From Prorocentrum cordatum (lineage: Eukaryota > Sar > Dinophyceae > Prorocentrales > Prorocentraceae): a stretch of 64,000 nt of DNA. Of the stretch, positions 19,341 through 29,294 are shown in pieces. Made by a program: the position numbers and the translations under genes. The number at the start of each line of letters is the position of its first letter. The first letter of the stretch is position 1. Under the pieces are notes generated by a model. That model had not been told where the DNA came from, did no database searches, and was given only the letters and a program-made list of their open reading frames with translations. The stretch spans positions 392,755 through 456,754 of the forward strand of contig CAUYUJ010005736.1 in NCBI GenBank assembly GCA_963575745.1, in the 5' to 3' direction.

Positions 19341-21266
19341 AATTTGATATTTTAGCCAGACTGCAGCACCCCTAAACAACATTGAACAATGAATGGTGGC
19401 TCCCAAAAAATATTGAATCGGAACAATAAATCCCTGAGATGATATCGGTAGGACCGCGTGCCCACATTTAGAAACAACCATCATCGTGACGTCGCATGTC
19501 TGGGGAAAGCCGAAGGCGGGGCGCGCACGGCGGACGTGCCGAGAGGAGAGGGAGCCGTTCGCCGACCACGCGGCGAACGACTCGTTCCCCGGGATCGACG
19601 ACGCGGCGACCGCCGCGGCGACAGCGAGGGCGAGGGCCACCGCGGCCGAAGGGGGGGGAGCAGCCGGGCCAACACGAGCAGCCGCCAGGGCCGACTTAGC
19701 TCGAAGCCTGGCCAGCGGGGACTCCACACAAGGATATGAATCCAGAGCTCGCCGAGTCTCTGGCGTGAATGCCGTCTTGTTGCAGGCCATGCGCCTAACG
19801 CCACCACCAGGCAGGACGGCATACTCGTGGGCCACAAAGGCAGGCTTCGTGGGCCCTTTAGCCTGCCGCAAACGCCGATGGTCGGGCTCCGCAGGGTCCC
19901 GCACGCCCGAAGCAGCCACGCGCTCGGCAGCCCACGCGATGAACCTGGCCGTCCGGCGGGCCTCCTCCATACGGAACTTGAGGGCCCTAGTGAAGCTCCT
20001 GGCTGCGCCGGCCAAATCTAAAGCCACTGTAGCGATGAAGTCCGCCCAACCATTCCCATGCCAATCCACCGTGCCAAGGCCGAGGTCCAACGGCTCCTGC
20101 CATGTCTTGTGGCTGGGGATCCAACTGAAAGCGGGCACCTGCGCGGACGCACGCCTCTGTATCGTCGCGCGAATGGCCCGCCAGAGCGACGCGCGACGCC
20201 CTTTAGCACCCGCGTCGCGAGGGTCCCAGCGAACCCCCTCTTGGACAAACGAGAGGTGATCTGAGACCACTGCCGAGAACCGGCTGGACAGAGACAGTGC
20301 AACAAGCCCGGCATACCGCTCCGCACGTCCGATGGTCTGCGCACCAGGGAAAGTGCCAAACAATGCTTTGCATGGTTTTCCGTCCGACTGGAGCTGGACG
20401 ACGGCCCATGAACAGCGGCTGACCTCGGGGGCGTCGAGGCCAAACCCGCCGCCGCCCAGAATCAGACGTCCCCTCCAGGGCACCGCGGGCCCCCCCCACT
20501 CATAGACAAAGTCCGGGCAAGGGCTCGGGGCCTCGGCGGCAGGAGGCCCCATCGGGATCCCATGCGCGAGAGCCACAGACTCAAACGGGCCCTCGAGAGA
20601 ACACTCCTGGGCCTGCCGAGTCATGCCCTCCCGAGCTCTGACAATCGCCCCAGGGGGCGCCTCGGGGTGGAGGGAGGAACCGAGGAGAGCAGGGCGCGCG
20701 TGCCAACGGCGGCCAAACTTCTCAGACGGGGCCCCACAGCCTGGAGCGAGGCACCTAGGACTACCGACTAAACGTCGATCGTACTTTTTCTGACGAAGCC
20801 ACATCGCGTCATTCCGCGCCGCCTGGAGTGCACCGCGCTGCGACGGAGACTGCACACCATGCTTGCGAACCACACATTGCCGAATACCTCGGTGCCAAAA
20901 TCGCTCACCGTTGTGACCAGGCAGGTGCTGTTGAGCCCGTCGTAGTAACCAGCGCGTGACCCCGCGCTCGACCTGGCCCCGAACGTCGCGTGGCGCCACG
21001 GTGCGCAGGTCGAGGGATTCGTCCTCGTCCGCCGTGAAGGAGGTGGCCGACGTGAGCGCCCAGTCTATCCTGTGCAGCGTCATCCAGAGCGCCGCCATCG
21101 GGCCTCGCACCTTGGCCCAACTGGGCTGCTCATGATCCGCCCGTGCGCGAACGCCCATGCCTCCGTCAGCCCATCGAGCTTGAGGTGGCCATCCCAAAGC
21201 AATTGACGTCGTGGCCAAGTACATCGGGTCGTACTTGGGGTTGTCCGGAGCTGCATGCCCATGCAA
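19326..21266 (-). pseudogene. LINE 2 C-terminal region with RNase H domain
   Basis: The 646-residue minus-strand frame contains an RNase H-like domain at about residues 268-415. RCSWAVVQL is the first hairpin, TIGRAERYAGLVAL carries the catalytic Glu (residue 316), FSAVVSDHLSFVQEG carries Asp336, and FSWIPSHKT with GNGWADFIA carries the terminal Asp409. The expected first Asp (DGS-type) is only loosely represented by GFGLDAP. Residues 1-120 continue the RT thumb/connection. Residues after ~520 are Ala-rich and probably 3' untranslated sequence read through. RNase H would remove element RNA after first-strand synthesis (family knowledge). Confidence 0.75.
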
Positions 21267-21574
21267 ATGCCCCCAGTGGGCTTGACCCCAGCAATGACTG
21301 CAGCCATCGTCCGCACCGGGACCAACACATGCTCAGCGACACCACTAGCTGCGGCCCCGTGTAGCACCGACGGCGTGAGCCCCGTCGTCTGGACGCGCGT
21401 CATACGCCTGATGCCTACGGCCCGCTTCAAGGTGTGAAGTCGCCGCGCCTGGCCGCGCAACTGCTGCAACCGGTTGCGTTCCTGCTGCCGGCGGTCGGTG
21501 GGCCCCGCCAGCTCATGCCCCAGGTTGCGCAACCAGGGGTGCGACCGCGCTCCTCGCGCGCGCGGCAGGCGCAA
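21080..21574 (-). pseudogene. LINE 2 RT thumb/connection fragment (shifted frame)
   Basis: This frame bridges the RT palm (ending 21513) and the RNase H frame (from 21266), with RQQERNRLQQLRGQARRLHT and HTLKRAVGIRRMTRVQTTG typical of the basic thumb region. It lies in a different frame from both neighbours, so at least two frameshifts exist here. Confidence 0.55.
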
Positions 21575-22439
21575 AAGCGCACCTAACCGCCCTCGACGAG
21601 GCCACGTACCCGAGCTTCTTCACCTGCACGGGGAGTTGGAGGGCAGCGAGCTCGTCGATCAGCACGTCCATGCCCTCGGCCAGCTCCTCCGCGCAAAGGT
21701 GCTTGGGGCCGCTCCACTGCAACGAACAGTCACCCACCAGCTGACGCGGCTGCAGCGTCGGGCATAGCGCACTCAGCCGCGCCGTGGATCGATGCATCAG
21801 CACGGTCAGGAGAGCCACCGCCAGCGAGCATCCTGCCACGGTGCCCTGGTAAGACACGCAGGCCCGAGAGAGGCTGCCATGGGCGCGCAAGAGCCTCGGC
21901 TGCTGGTGGAGCTGGGTCAGGAGCCATGCCAGCCTCGGCGGAAATCCCACCGCCATCGCCTCCCAGATAAGCGCCTCCGGGGCGACCACCCCGAAACATT
22001 TGAAGAGGTCCACCATCAGCGTCATCACGTCTCCCTTCTGCGCGATGGCCACCTCGGCCGCGATGTTGAGCGAGAGGGCGGGCGCGGAGGAGCTGCGTCC
22101 AGACCCCATCCCCCAAACATGCGGAACCTTGTGGGCGGCCTCCCATTACGCTGCCAGCGGCAGGAGAGGTTGGCTCCGGACCCGGGCCGCCGTGTTGAGC
22201 AGGCCTATCAGGCGCATCCCGCCGTCGGCCTTCGGCAGGCGCACCAACGCTGTCACCAGCCGCTCGGGGGGCCAGCCGAGCATCTGCTCCCACGCCGTGA
22301 ACAGCAGGGTGAGGCCCAGCAGCGCCTGGTCCGACAGGTGCTGGAGCTGCCGAGGGAAGAAGCCCGTCTGGCCCACTGCCGCGCACTCGGCGAAAGTCCG
22401 AATGGCCGCCCTCGACGCCGCCACGGTGATGGGCGGCAC
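21513..22439 (-). pseudogene. LINE 2 reverse transcriptase (fingers and palm)
   Basis: One frame spans 22439-21513 with a single TAA at 22146-22148. Before it, VTALVRLPKADGGMRLIGLL is the fingers motif (K...R.I). After it, LMVDLFKCFG is motif A (Asp at ~22010), GTVAGCSLAVALLTVLM is motif B (21845 downward), and QLVGDCSLQW sits where motif C should be. The canonical F/YADD is replaced by VGDC, so the second catalytic Asp is missing. VQVKKLGYVAS is motif D/E-like. Loss of motif C predicts no polymerase activity. Confidence 0.75.
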
Positions 22440-24025
22440 GTCGGGCCAGGCCTAACGCGAGCTGAGCCGCGCTCAGCCCGTGCCGAGCCCAGACATGCTG
22501 CCAGTCCTGCAGCTCTAATTCGGCCAGGTCGCTGGGCTGTCCGCTAGCGCAGGTCCTGGGCACCTCGACCTGCTCCCTGGGCTTCGTGAAGCGATGGGCC
22601 CTGCTCGCCCCGCCGCTGAAGGCCTCCTTGGCGCAGTTCGCCCAGCCCTTGGCGCAGGTGGCCTCCGCCGGGGCGGTGAGGCCAGCACCGCGCTGAGAGA
22701 TGCGCGCGACCTGCCGCTCGAAGGAGGGCCAGGACAGCACGTCAGGGCCAGCGCCGGAGAAGGCCCCAGCCTCGATGTCGAGGTGCCAGAGTAACGAGTC
22801 CCGCTGCTTCAACTTGGCGGTGAAGGCCTCCAGCTCCAGCATAGCTTTCGCCACGCCCTGGATCAACCTCTCCCTCGCCTTGGGATTCAAGGGAGGCGGG
22901 GGGCGGTCAGGACTAGCGCCACCTGCTGCCGCGGAGGCCGCCACCGACTCAGGAACGCAAGCAGGCGCTTCGGCTCGCATGCCCGAGCACCCCGAAGCTG
23001 CCGCAGGAACAAACACACGCGCCTCCCTGCGCAGGCCAGTGGTCGACGAAACCTGCGCCTCCTGCACCGCCTGCGCGTCGAACTGCCCGTTGAGGTCGTC
23101 GAATGGGTCGTGCTCGCCGTCCAACGCAGCGCAGCCTGCGCCCCGAGTGGCTTCCTCAGCCGTCGCCGCAGGCGCCAAGACAAGCGCCTGCGCGTCGCCC
23201 TGCGCGTCGACGTCCTTTGTCGGCGCAAGCTGTTGGAACCTCGTTGCCGACGCAAGCTGCGGGAACCCAAGGGTCGGCGCCAGCCGTGGGAACCCCCTTG
23301 CCAACGCAAGCTGTGGGAACCCAAGGGCCGACGCAAGGTGCGGGGACCATCTTGTCGACACAAGCTGTGAGAACCCCGGGGTCGGCGCTAGCCGGCGCCG
23401 TAGGGCGCCGTAGGGCGCCGGGCTCCGTGGGCCCCATAGCGCCCCGTAGGGCTCCGGAGGGCGACATAGGGCACGCGTGGGCCGTCGGGAACCGCAGGGC
23501 ACCGTGGGGCGTCGTAGGGCGCGATTCTGGGTCCGCCACCAGGCCGGCCTGCACGTCGCCCTGGACGTCGACGTTCTCGAACGGGTCGAACTCGCCATCC
23601 TTCGTGGTGGAGCCAGCGCACCTCCCCAGCACCTGCGCAGCGGGACTGTCTACATAGTGCGCCGGCCGAGTTAACGCCGCCACGCTCGCCCCTGCTCGGC
23701 CGGCCGAGTTAACGTCGCCGGTCAAGGGTCCGTGTCGCTCGGTTTCAACACCTGGCGACAGTGGGCGTCCGAGCTGGGCCGCCGCTCGCCGAAGGTAGTT
23801 TCGCGCGCCGCTCAGGTGCTGGGCCCAGCAGGCCGCCGCGGAACACGCGCTGACGTCGACTGGCCCATGCCGATGGCGTCGCCTCGGCGGGTCCCACTTG
23901 ACCTGGGTCGTCTCCAACTTCGGGGGGCCCTCCCGACCAGGATGAGCCCAGCGCCGTCGGCCAGTGAGGTCGCGCCTGTTGGCCAGCTCCCCCTCGACGC
24001 CGCGCGGCGCCAAGCCCCATGCCAC
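22440..24025 (-). pseudogene. LINE 2 linker between endonuclease and RT
   Basis: The coding frame wanders but two related blocks stand out on the minus strand: DGEFDPFENVDVQGDVQA (about 23550-23600) and DGEHDPFDDLNGQFDAQA (about 23075-23125). They flank a 27 bp tandem repeat. It looks like an internal tandem duplication of an acidic linker. No catalytic motif is seen. Confidence 0.5.
23212..23480. repeat. 27 bp minisatellite within the LINE 2 linker
   Basis: About six units of CCGACGCAAGCTGYGGGAAC plus CCAAGGG (23212-23390), in frame, encode nonapeptides such as VPTACVGKG and VPTAGADPW. A shorter GCGCCGTAGG repeat follows at 23395-23480. Confidence 0.85.
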
Positions 24026-24183
24026 CGCCTACTCTTGAAGGGGGCCAGCCGCGTCCATGGACGGGCAAGCCTCCTCCCACTGCTGCCGAGGGTCACGTGC
24101 GCATCCAACTGGCACCTGACGTGGGAAGGGCTTGGGCCCCCTCAGAACCCTCTTCTTCCTGGCCTCGGTTGGCCTTGCCAACT

Positions 24184-24879
24184 TCAGACACGCCGGGTAG
24201 CGTGGCCCCAGGCGCTGGCCGCGATGTCCGTCTCCACCGAGAAGTCGATGCCCATGGTGGCGAAGGTGCGCGCGATGAAATAACCCATCGTCGTGGCATG
24301 GACGGCCTGCTCGCACGCGGGCGTCGACGGGGCGAGGCAGCGGCCGTTGACCAAATGCAACCAACGATGTCCCAGCAGGACCCGTGGGCACATGTCGAAA
24401 TCACCGCCGACTACCCACGACTAGAACATGTCCGCGACCCGCTTCGCACACTGCGTGACAGTCCAGACCAGCGCCAGGTTGCGCGGCGAGCGCTCCTCGC
24501 CAGCGTAGAGGCACAGGGAGATCACAATCATGCCTCCCTCCATGGCCGCGTGCACATGCGCCGCCAGTGCGCGACCGTCGACGACCGCGCCGCCGTCAAG
24601 CCGAGGCGCCTGCGTCACCTGCACGTCGGTCCTGGACAGCACCGTGACACCGCCCTCTATGCCGCCGCCCACTGTGGACAGCGCCGTGCCCAAGGCGCCT
24701 CGCCAACCTGCATCCAGCACGTCAGCCTGGATCTCAGGGAGCATGTCCAGCTCCGCGCGGTGCTCCTGCGCAACGACAACATCGCTGTCGCAACCCACCA
24801 AGTATTTCCGAAGGGTCCCATGTGAAATTGCATTCACCATAGTAATACTCAGAGTTGATCGCGTCATGGCAGGCGACAT
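24184..24879 (-). pseudogene. LINE 2 ORF2 start: EEP endonuclease domain with in-frame TAG
   Basis: ORF2 can start at the ATG at 24877-24879, seven bases after the ORF1 stop. SDVVVAQEHRAELDMLPEIQ carries the catalytic Gln-Glu (Glu at ~24763-24765). GGIEGGVTVLSRTDV and EGGMIVISLCLYAG match later beta strands. An in-frame TAG at 24421-24423 interrupts it, after which the same frame resumes with WVVGGDFDMCPRVL, the GDFN-type motif. The frame ends at 24184 before the SDH motif. It would nick target DNA for target-primed reverse transcription. Apart from the TAG this part is well preserved, suggesting a young copy or readthrough. Confidence 0.75.
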
Positions 24880-24886
24880 GATACTC

Positions 24887-26248
24887 TCACTGGGTACGGG
24901 CCTTCTTGGCCACCTTCCACTTGTTCCTGGCCTGCCGCAGGCGATTGGCGGCCGCTCGCATTCCAGACTCATCAGAAGGATCAGAAATAGGAACACCCAT
25001 CTCCTGCAAGAAATTCCGAAGCTCTTCAGCCGAGGCCTCTTCCACCTCCTTGTCGACGGCTTCCTCCTCCCCGTCCTCGTCGCCCATCTTGGAATCGCCG
25101 GCAGCCGCCGCACCTCCTCCTGCACCGGCCGCAGCCTCGCTGGCTGCAGCAGCTGCCCACCCGGCGACGGCCTGCGCCCGCCGCTCGGCATGGCGTCGGC
25201 ACAGCTTCGCCACCACGACTTCCACCTCAGCTTGGAGCTCAGGCCCAGCACCAACGTCGATAAGACACTGAGCCATACGAGGCAACGCCCATGTGCCTGG
25301 CTCTCCTGCCTGCTCAGCGCCAGGCGGGGCCGCCGGCGCCACAGGCAGGCTGACGCACAGCTGCGCCCGCTGGCTCTGGAGCTCGAGCAGCGCCGCGCGC
25401 TGTTGTTTGAGCACGCCGTCCTGCTCTTCCAACTCCGGCATGAGCTCATCGAGCTGCTTCTGTTTAGCATCGCGGGCAGCTTGCTGCTTGGCGAGCTGCT
25501 GCTCCGCTCGATTGATCTTGAACGTGAGCGCCTTGACCCGCTGGGGCGCAAGTTTCTCCTCGGAGAGCTGGCTCCGTAGCTTGTCGCGCTCCGCCTTGTA
25601 GCCGCCCACCACCGCCTGCACCTCGGAAGCAGCGATGCCAGCCAAGCTCTGGATGAGGCCATCCAGCTCAGCAGTACGCTCCTTGGTAGGTGACTCGCTG
25701 GTGCCCCCATCGTCGGCGTCCAGCTCGCCCACAGGTGGTTTCGTCTTGGCCTCCTTGAGCTCGATCTTGAGCTGAGAGACCTGCTTCTGCATGGCCGCCA
25801 GCTGCGTTGCAAGCGGCCCGCCGTCCTTCCACGGCGCCTTGCGCGCGGAGACCGACGGGCCACCATCTGGTGGCGGCTTGCATTTGACAGCCACCGCTTT
25901 GGGCATACCGCAACTATGGCATAAGAGTTTATCTGCGTAGTTGACGAAGGGCTTGCCGTCGCGCCCGGAGCACCACTTGCAACACCACTTCGTCCTATTG
26001 TCGTCACGCTTCCCGCTGGCTCCAGCCCCACGCCCGGCCGCCGGTGGCACCATCGCTGCGACAAGGCCCCCCCCCCCCTCAAGGAGTGAATCACACTCGG
26101 GAGCACAGCAAACGGCGGCCACGCAGGCCAGGAAGAGAAGACTGAAAGTTTCTATCTTGATAACAGCAAGCCGGAGAAGTTTTGGCTCAAAGCGCGACCC
26201 ATCGCGCTCAAGCCGCCCTCTCGGACTCGCGGTCGACGGGGACCGCAT
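24887..26248 (-). CDS. LINE 2 ORF1: zinc-finger and coiled-coil protein
   Basis: An uninterrupted frame runs from an ATG three bases after the spliced-leader relic to TGA at 24887-24889 (453 residues). The first 65 residues look untranslated; Met66 (26051-26053, MVPPAAGRGAGASG) is a likelier start. WCCKWCSGRDGKPFVNYADK then LLCHSC forms a CX2C-X16-CX2C zinc ribbon (residues 90-113). A long Gln/Glu/Lys/Leu coiled coil follows (about 130-300), then an Ala-rich stretch and an acidic segment before a basic C-terminus (KWKVAKKART). LINE ORF1 proteins bind element RNA (family knowledge). It is intact, unlike ORF2. Confidence 0.75.
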   Translation of the reverse strand: MRSPSTASPRGRLERDGSRFEPKLLRLAVIKIETFSLLFLACVAAVCCAPECDSLLEGGGGLVAAMVPPAAGRGAGASGKRDDNRTKWCCKWCSGRDGKPFVNYADKLLCHSCGMPKAVAVKCKPPPDGGPSVSARKAPWKDGGPLATQLAAMQKQVSQLKIELKEAKTKPPVGELDADDGGTSESPTKERTAELDGLIQSLAGIAASEVQAVVGGYKAERDKLRSQLSEEKLAPQRVKALTFKINRAEQQLAKQQAARDAKQKQLDELMPELEEQDGVLKQQRAALLELQSQRAQLCVSLPVAPAAPPGAEQAGEPGTWALPRMAQCLIDVGAGPELQAEVEVVVAKLCRRHAERRAQAVAGWAAAAASEAAAGAGGGAAAAGDSKMGDEDGEEEAVDKEVEEASAEELRNFLQEMGVPISDPSDESGMRAAANRLRQARNKWKVAKKARTQ

Positions 26249-26251
26249 TGC

Positions 26252-26272
26252 CTTGAGCCAAAGTGGCCACGG
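26252..26272 (-). other. DinoSL spliced-leader relic at the LINE 2 5' end
   Basis: On the minus strand 26272-26252 reads CCGTGGCCACTTTGGCTCAA plus G: 19 of 21 positions agree with the dinoflagellate spliced leader. It is the first non-microsatellite sequence of the element, followed by GCA and an ATG. Confidence 0.85.
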
Positions 26273-26273
26273 A

Positions 26274-26322
<49 letters not shown>

Positions 26323-26744
26323 TGTGTGTTGTGTGTGTGTGTGTTGTGTGTGTGTGTGTTGTGTGTGGTGTGTGTGTGTGTGTGTTGTGTGTGTGTTGTG
26401 TGTGTGTGGTGTGTGTGTTGTGTGTGTGGTGTGTGTGTGTGTGTTGTGTGTGTTGTGTGATTGTGTGTGCGTGTGAATGTGTGTGCGTGTGTGTGTGTGC
26501 GTGAGTGTGTGTGCGTGTGTGTGCGTGTGTGTGTGTGTGCGTGCGTGTGTGCGTGTGCGTGTGTGTGTTGTGTGTGTTGTGTGTGTTGTGTGTTGTATGT
26601 GTTGTGTGTTGTGTGTGTTGTGTGTTGTGTGTTGTGTGTTGTGTGTTGTGTGTTGTGTGTTGTGTGTGTGTGTGTTGTGTGTTGTGTGTGTTGTGTGTGT
26701 GTTGTGTGTTGTGTGTGTTGTGTGTGTTGTGTGTGTGTGTGTTG

Positions 26745-26775
<31 letters not shown>

Positions 26776-27194
26776 TGTGTGTGTGTGTGTGTGTGTTGTG
26801 TTGTGTGTGTTGTGTGTGTGTGTGTGTTGTGTGTTGTGTGTGTTGTGTTGTGTTGTGTTGGGTGTGTGTGTGTGTGTGTGTGTTGTGTGTTGTGTGTTGT
26901 GCGTTGTGTGTGGTGTGTGTTGTGTGTGTGTGTTGTGCGTGTTGTGTGTTGTGCGTGTGTGTGTGTGTTGTGTGCTGTGTGTGTGTGTGTGTGTTGTGTG
27001 TTGTGTGTGTGTGTTGTGTGTGTGTGTTGTGTGTGTTGTGTGTGTGCGTGTGTGCGTGCGTGCGTGTGTGTGTGTGTGTGTGTGCGTGTGTGTGTGCGTG
27101 CGTGCGTGTGTGCGTGCGTGCGTGCGTGTGTGTGTGTGTGTGTGTGTGCGTGCGTGCAAGCGTGCGTGCGTGCGTGCGTGTGCGTGTGTGTGTT
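26273..27194. repeat. Long TG-rich microsatellite
   Basis: About 920 bases of TG with periodic TTG, GCG and GGT variants. One edge meets the spliced-leader relic with no spacer. Open frames in all six registers are compositional (Cys/Val or Thr/His). Confidence 0.97.
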
Positions 27195-27229
27195 TGGAGC
27201 CAATGGGCTGGACCACTTCGCGCGCGACG

Positions 27230-27885
27230 TCTCGGAGCTCAGAGCTTCGACGATGTCTACCTCGCGCTCGGAGTTCAGAGGTGCGAGGATGTCTCAAGCG
27301 TAACGGGCCGAACCACCTCGCGCGTGGCATCTCGGAACTCCAAGTTTCGAGCATGTCGCAGGCGAAACGAGCCAGGTAACCTCTCGCGCGGCATCTCGGA
27401 ACCCAGTTACGATGATGTATTGAACGAATAGGGCCAGACCCCCTTGCGCGCGGCATATCGAGCTCAGAGTTGCTCCCAGAGCACGACTCGACAACAGAAG
27501 CGGAATCACATGGTTCGTTTTGGTCCGACCCCTCCTCCCACTTCACTCCTTCCTCCTCCCTCTTGAAACTCAGAATTGTTAGGATACCTCAGGCGAAACG
27601 GGCCACCTCGCGCGCGGCATCTCGGAGTTCCGAGTTGCGAGGCTGTCTCAGGCGAAACAGGCCAGATAACCTCTGGCACGGAATCTCGGAGCCCAGAGTT
27701 TCGAAAATGTCTCAAGCGTAGCGGGCCGGCCCACCTCGCGCGTGGCATCTCGGAGCTCCGAGTTGCGAGGATGTCTCAGGCGAAACGCGTCACACAACCT
27801 ATCGCGCGACATCTCGGAGCCAAGAATTGTGAGGATGTCTCGGGCGAAACGGCCCAAACTGTCTTGAGGATGTCTTTGCTCGCGC
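27230..27885. repeat. ~64 bp tandem array (GATGTCTCAGGCGAAACGGG)
   Basis: Units near 27288, 27352, 27412, 27578, 27641, 27705, 27767 and 27830 share AGGATGTCTCAGGCGAAAC, then CACCTCGCGCGCGGCATCTC and GGAGCTCNGAGTT. A unique insert lies at about 27440-27565. The inverse of its core, TTTCGCCTGAGACATCCTC, recurs in arrays at 61243-62005 and 63375-63610. Confidence 0.85.
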
Positions 27886-28261
27886 GTCCCTCGACCGGAA
27901 CTAACTTCCACCACAACAGCACCCCGTCCAGCAAGCTCTTTGGGGAAACACTCCTCAGTCCTGGCGTTGCTTGTCCCCCGTCTCGTCCTCGGGTCTGGCC
28001 TGTCTGGAGCTCGAACAGTCAAGGAGACGATCCGGGCTGAAAGACTGTGGAGAAGGGGTCGAGACCCGTGGAGCCCACGGACTGACAAAAAGTGCCCAGT
28101 GCTGGGATTCGCGGCAGAGGTGCAAGCGAACGGGGCGCGCGTGCAGCTGGGGCGCGGCGCGCGCATGACCGAGTCTCACGGTGGGCCAGGGCCCGCTGGT
28201 CTCGCAGCCTCTGAGATGCATTCCCACGAAACCTACGTCCACTGACGTTGCCTCTGAAGGG
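27886..28261. other. Unassigned spacer
   Basis: No domain, repeat or RNA gene recognised. Confidence 0.4.
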
Positions 28262-28425
28262 TAAGGGCTCCCAACTTCGCGCTTCGCGCTGCGCGAAGCG
28301 CGAAGTGCGAATAACTTCGCGCTCTCGCGCCGCCTCCCAGGGGAGAAGAGGAGGATGAGGAGGAATCGGAGCCGAACCGCGAAGCGCGAATAACTTCGCG
28401 CCCTCGAGGGCGACCTTGGAAGGGA
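28262..28425. repeat. Dispersed CGCGAAGCGCG repeat (copy 2)
   Basis: Longer copy of the repeat at 2325-2450, with extra palindromic blocks CTTCGCGCTGCGCGAAG and TAACTTCGCGC at each end. Confidence 0.75.
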
Positions 28426-29169
28426 AGGGGGGTAGCCACGGGGGTGGGGGGGAGGGATTCGCCTGCGTGCAACCCGTGGCCCTGCGGCACGACGATCATA
28501 GCCCATAGTAATTAGCCACGCCGCGCAGGACGGGCACTTCGCGGGCAGCCGCGGGGCGAGGGCGGTCCTCGAGGCTCCGCCGCTGCGCGTCCAGCCGCCA
28601 GTCCTCGGCGCAAGTTCGGCATGTGTGTGTGTGTGTGTGTTCTTTCTCGCGCGCACGCGCGCGGAGAGGAGGGGCGGCACAAGCCCCGACAGGCAGGGAC
28701 GAAAGGAGAGGCGCGAGGGCGAGGGGGCGGGGGGAGGAGGGGCGAGGAGGGGGCGGGGACGGCGGGGAGGACGGGGGGAGGCGAGGACGAGGGTGAGGAG
28801 GAGGGCTGGGAGGGGAGGGAGAGGGACGAAGACACGATTGAACGGACCCTGGGAGACACAAATAAATAGGCACGAATCCCGGGATCCCCCGTATGTTCCT
28901 ATATTCTCTGGATGTTCGTCTTCCCCCCCACTTCACACGTCTTGCCTTTTCCTGGGGATCGACGATTCTTCGTGTCTGTGTGTTCTACCCCATCCTGAAT
29001 GATGGAAAGGAGAATGGAGGAGGGCGGGGGGGGGGGGTTGTGGGGGGGAGGGTGGGGGCGCGAGAGGGAGCCGGGCCGGTCGGTTGGACTCGGCATCGCA
29101 GCAGCCTGCGCGCCACTCGAGGAGGACGGGGGGAGGGAGGTGAGATAAGATGAGATCGGCGGCGAGCGA
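28426..29169. other. GC-rich spacer with short TG and poly-G tracts
   Basis: Holds a 20-base TG tract at 28621-28642, GGGGAGG-rich sequence at 28700-28830 and G runs at 29025-29060. No gene recognised. Confidence 0.5.
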
Positions 29170-29294
29170 GGGGCGGCCCGGCTTCTCAGAAGCCCTCGCG
29201 CCTTCTGAGAGGTTTCCCGCGTGTTCGAGGAAAACTTAGGAAACTTCTCAAAAGGCCGGAGGGCTTCCGAGCCTTCTGATAAGGCCCGCCCCTT
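29170..29294. mobile_element. Fold-back (palindromic) element
   Basis: The left arm GGGCGGCCCGGCTTCTCAGA through CGCCTTCTGAGAGGTTTCC pairs with the inverted right arm GGCGGGCCTTATCAGAAGG through CGGCCTTTTGAGAAGTTTCC. The arms flank a ~20-base loop. It is non-coding; a second copy was not seen. Confidence 0.6.

Larger units (their letters stand above)
19344..26272 (-). mobile_element. Near full-length LINE retrotransposon 2 with DinoSL 5' end
   Basis: In sense order on the minus strand: spliced-leader relic, ORF1 with zinc-binding motif and coiled coil, a 7-base gap, then ORF2 with EEP endonuclease, a repeat-bearing linker, RT and RNase H. The length of ~6.9 kb and domain order fit an RNase H-bearing non-LTR retrotransposon. 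ORF2 carries an in-frame TAG, an in-frame TAA, frameshifts and a lost YADD, so it is not autonomous. The 3' limit is not marked by a tail; 19344 is where the neighbouring element's similarity ends. Confidence 0.8.

Noticed and set aside
26164-26180. Second spliced-leader-like match on the plus strand (TTTTGGCTCAAAG)
   Set aside because: Only the core matches, the 5' half needs two insertions, and it is antisense to the LINE it lies in.
26262-27546. Very long open frames coding Cys/Val or Thr/His repeats
   Set aside because: They translate a TG/CA microsatellite; all six frames are open together.
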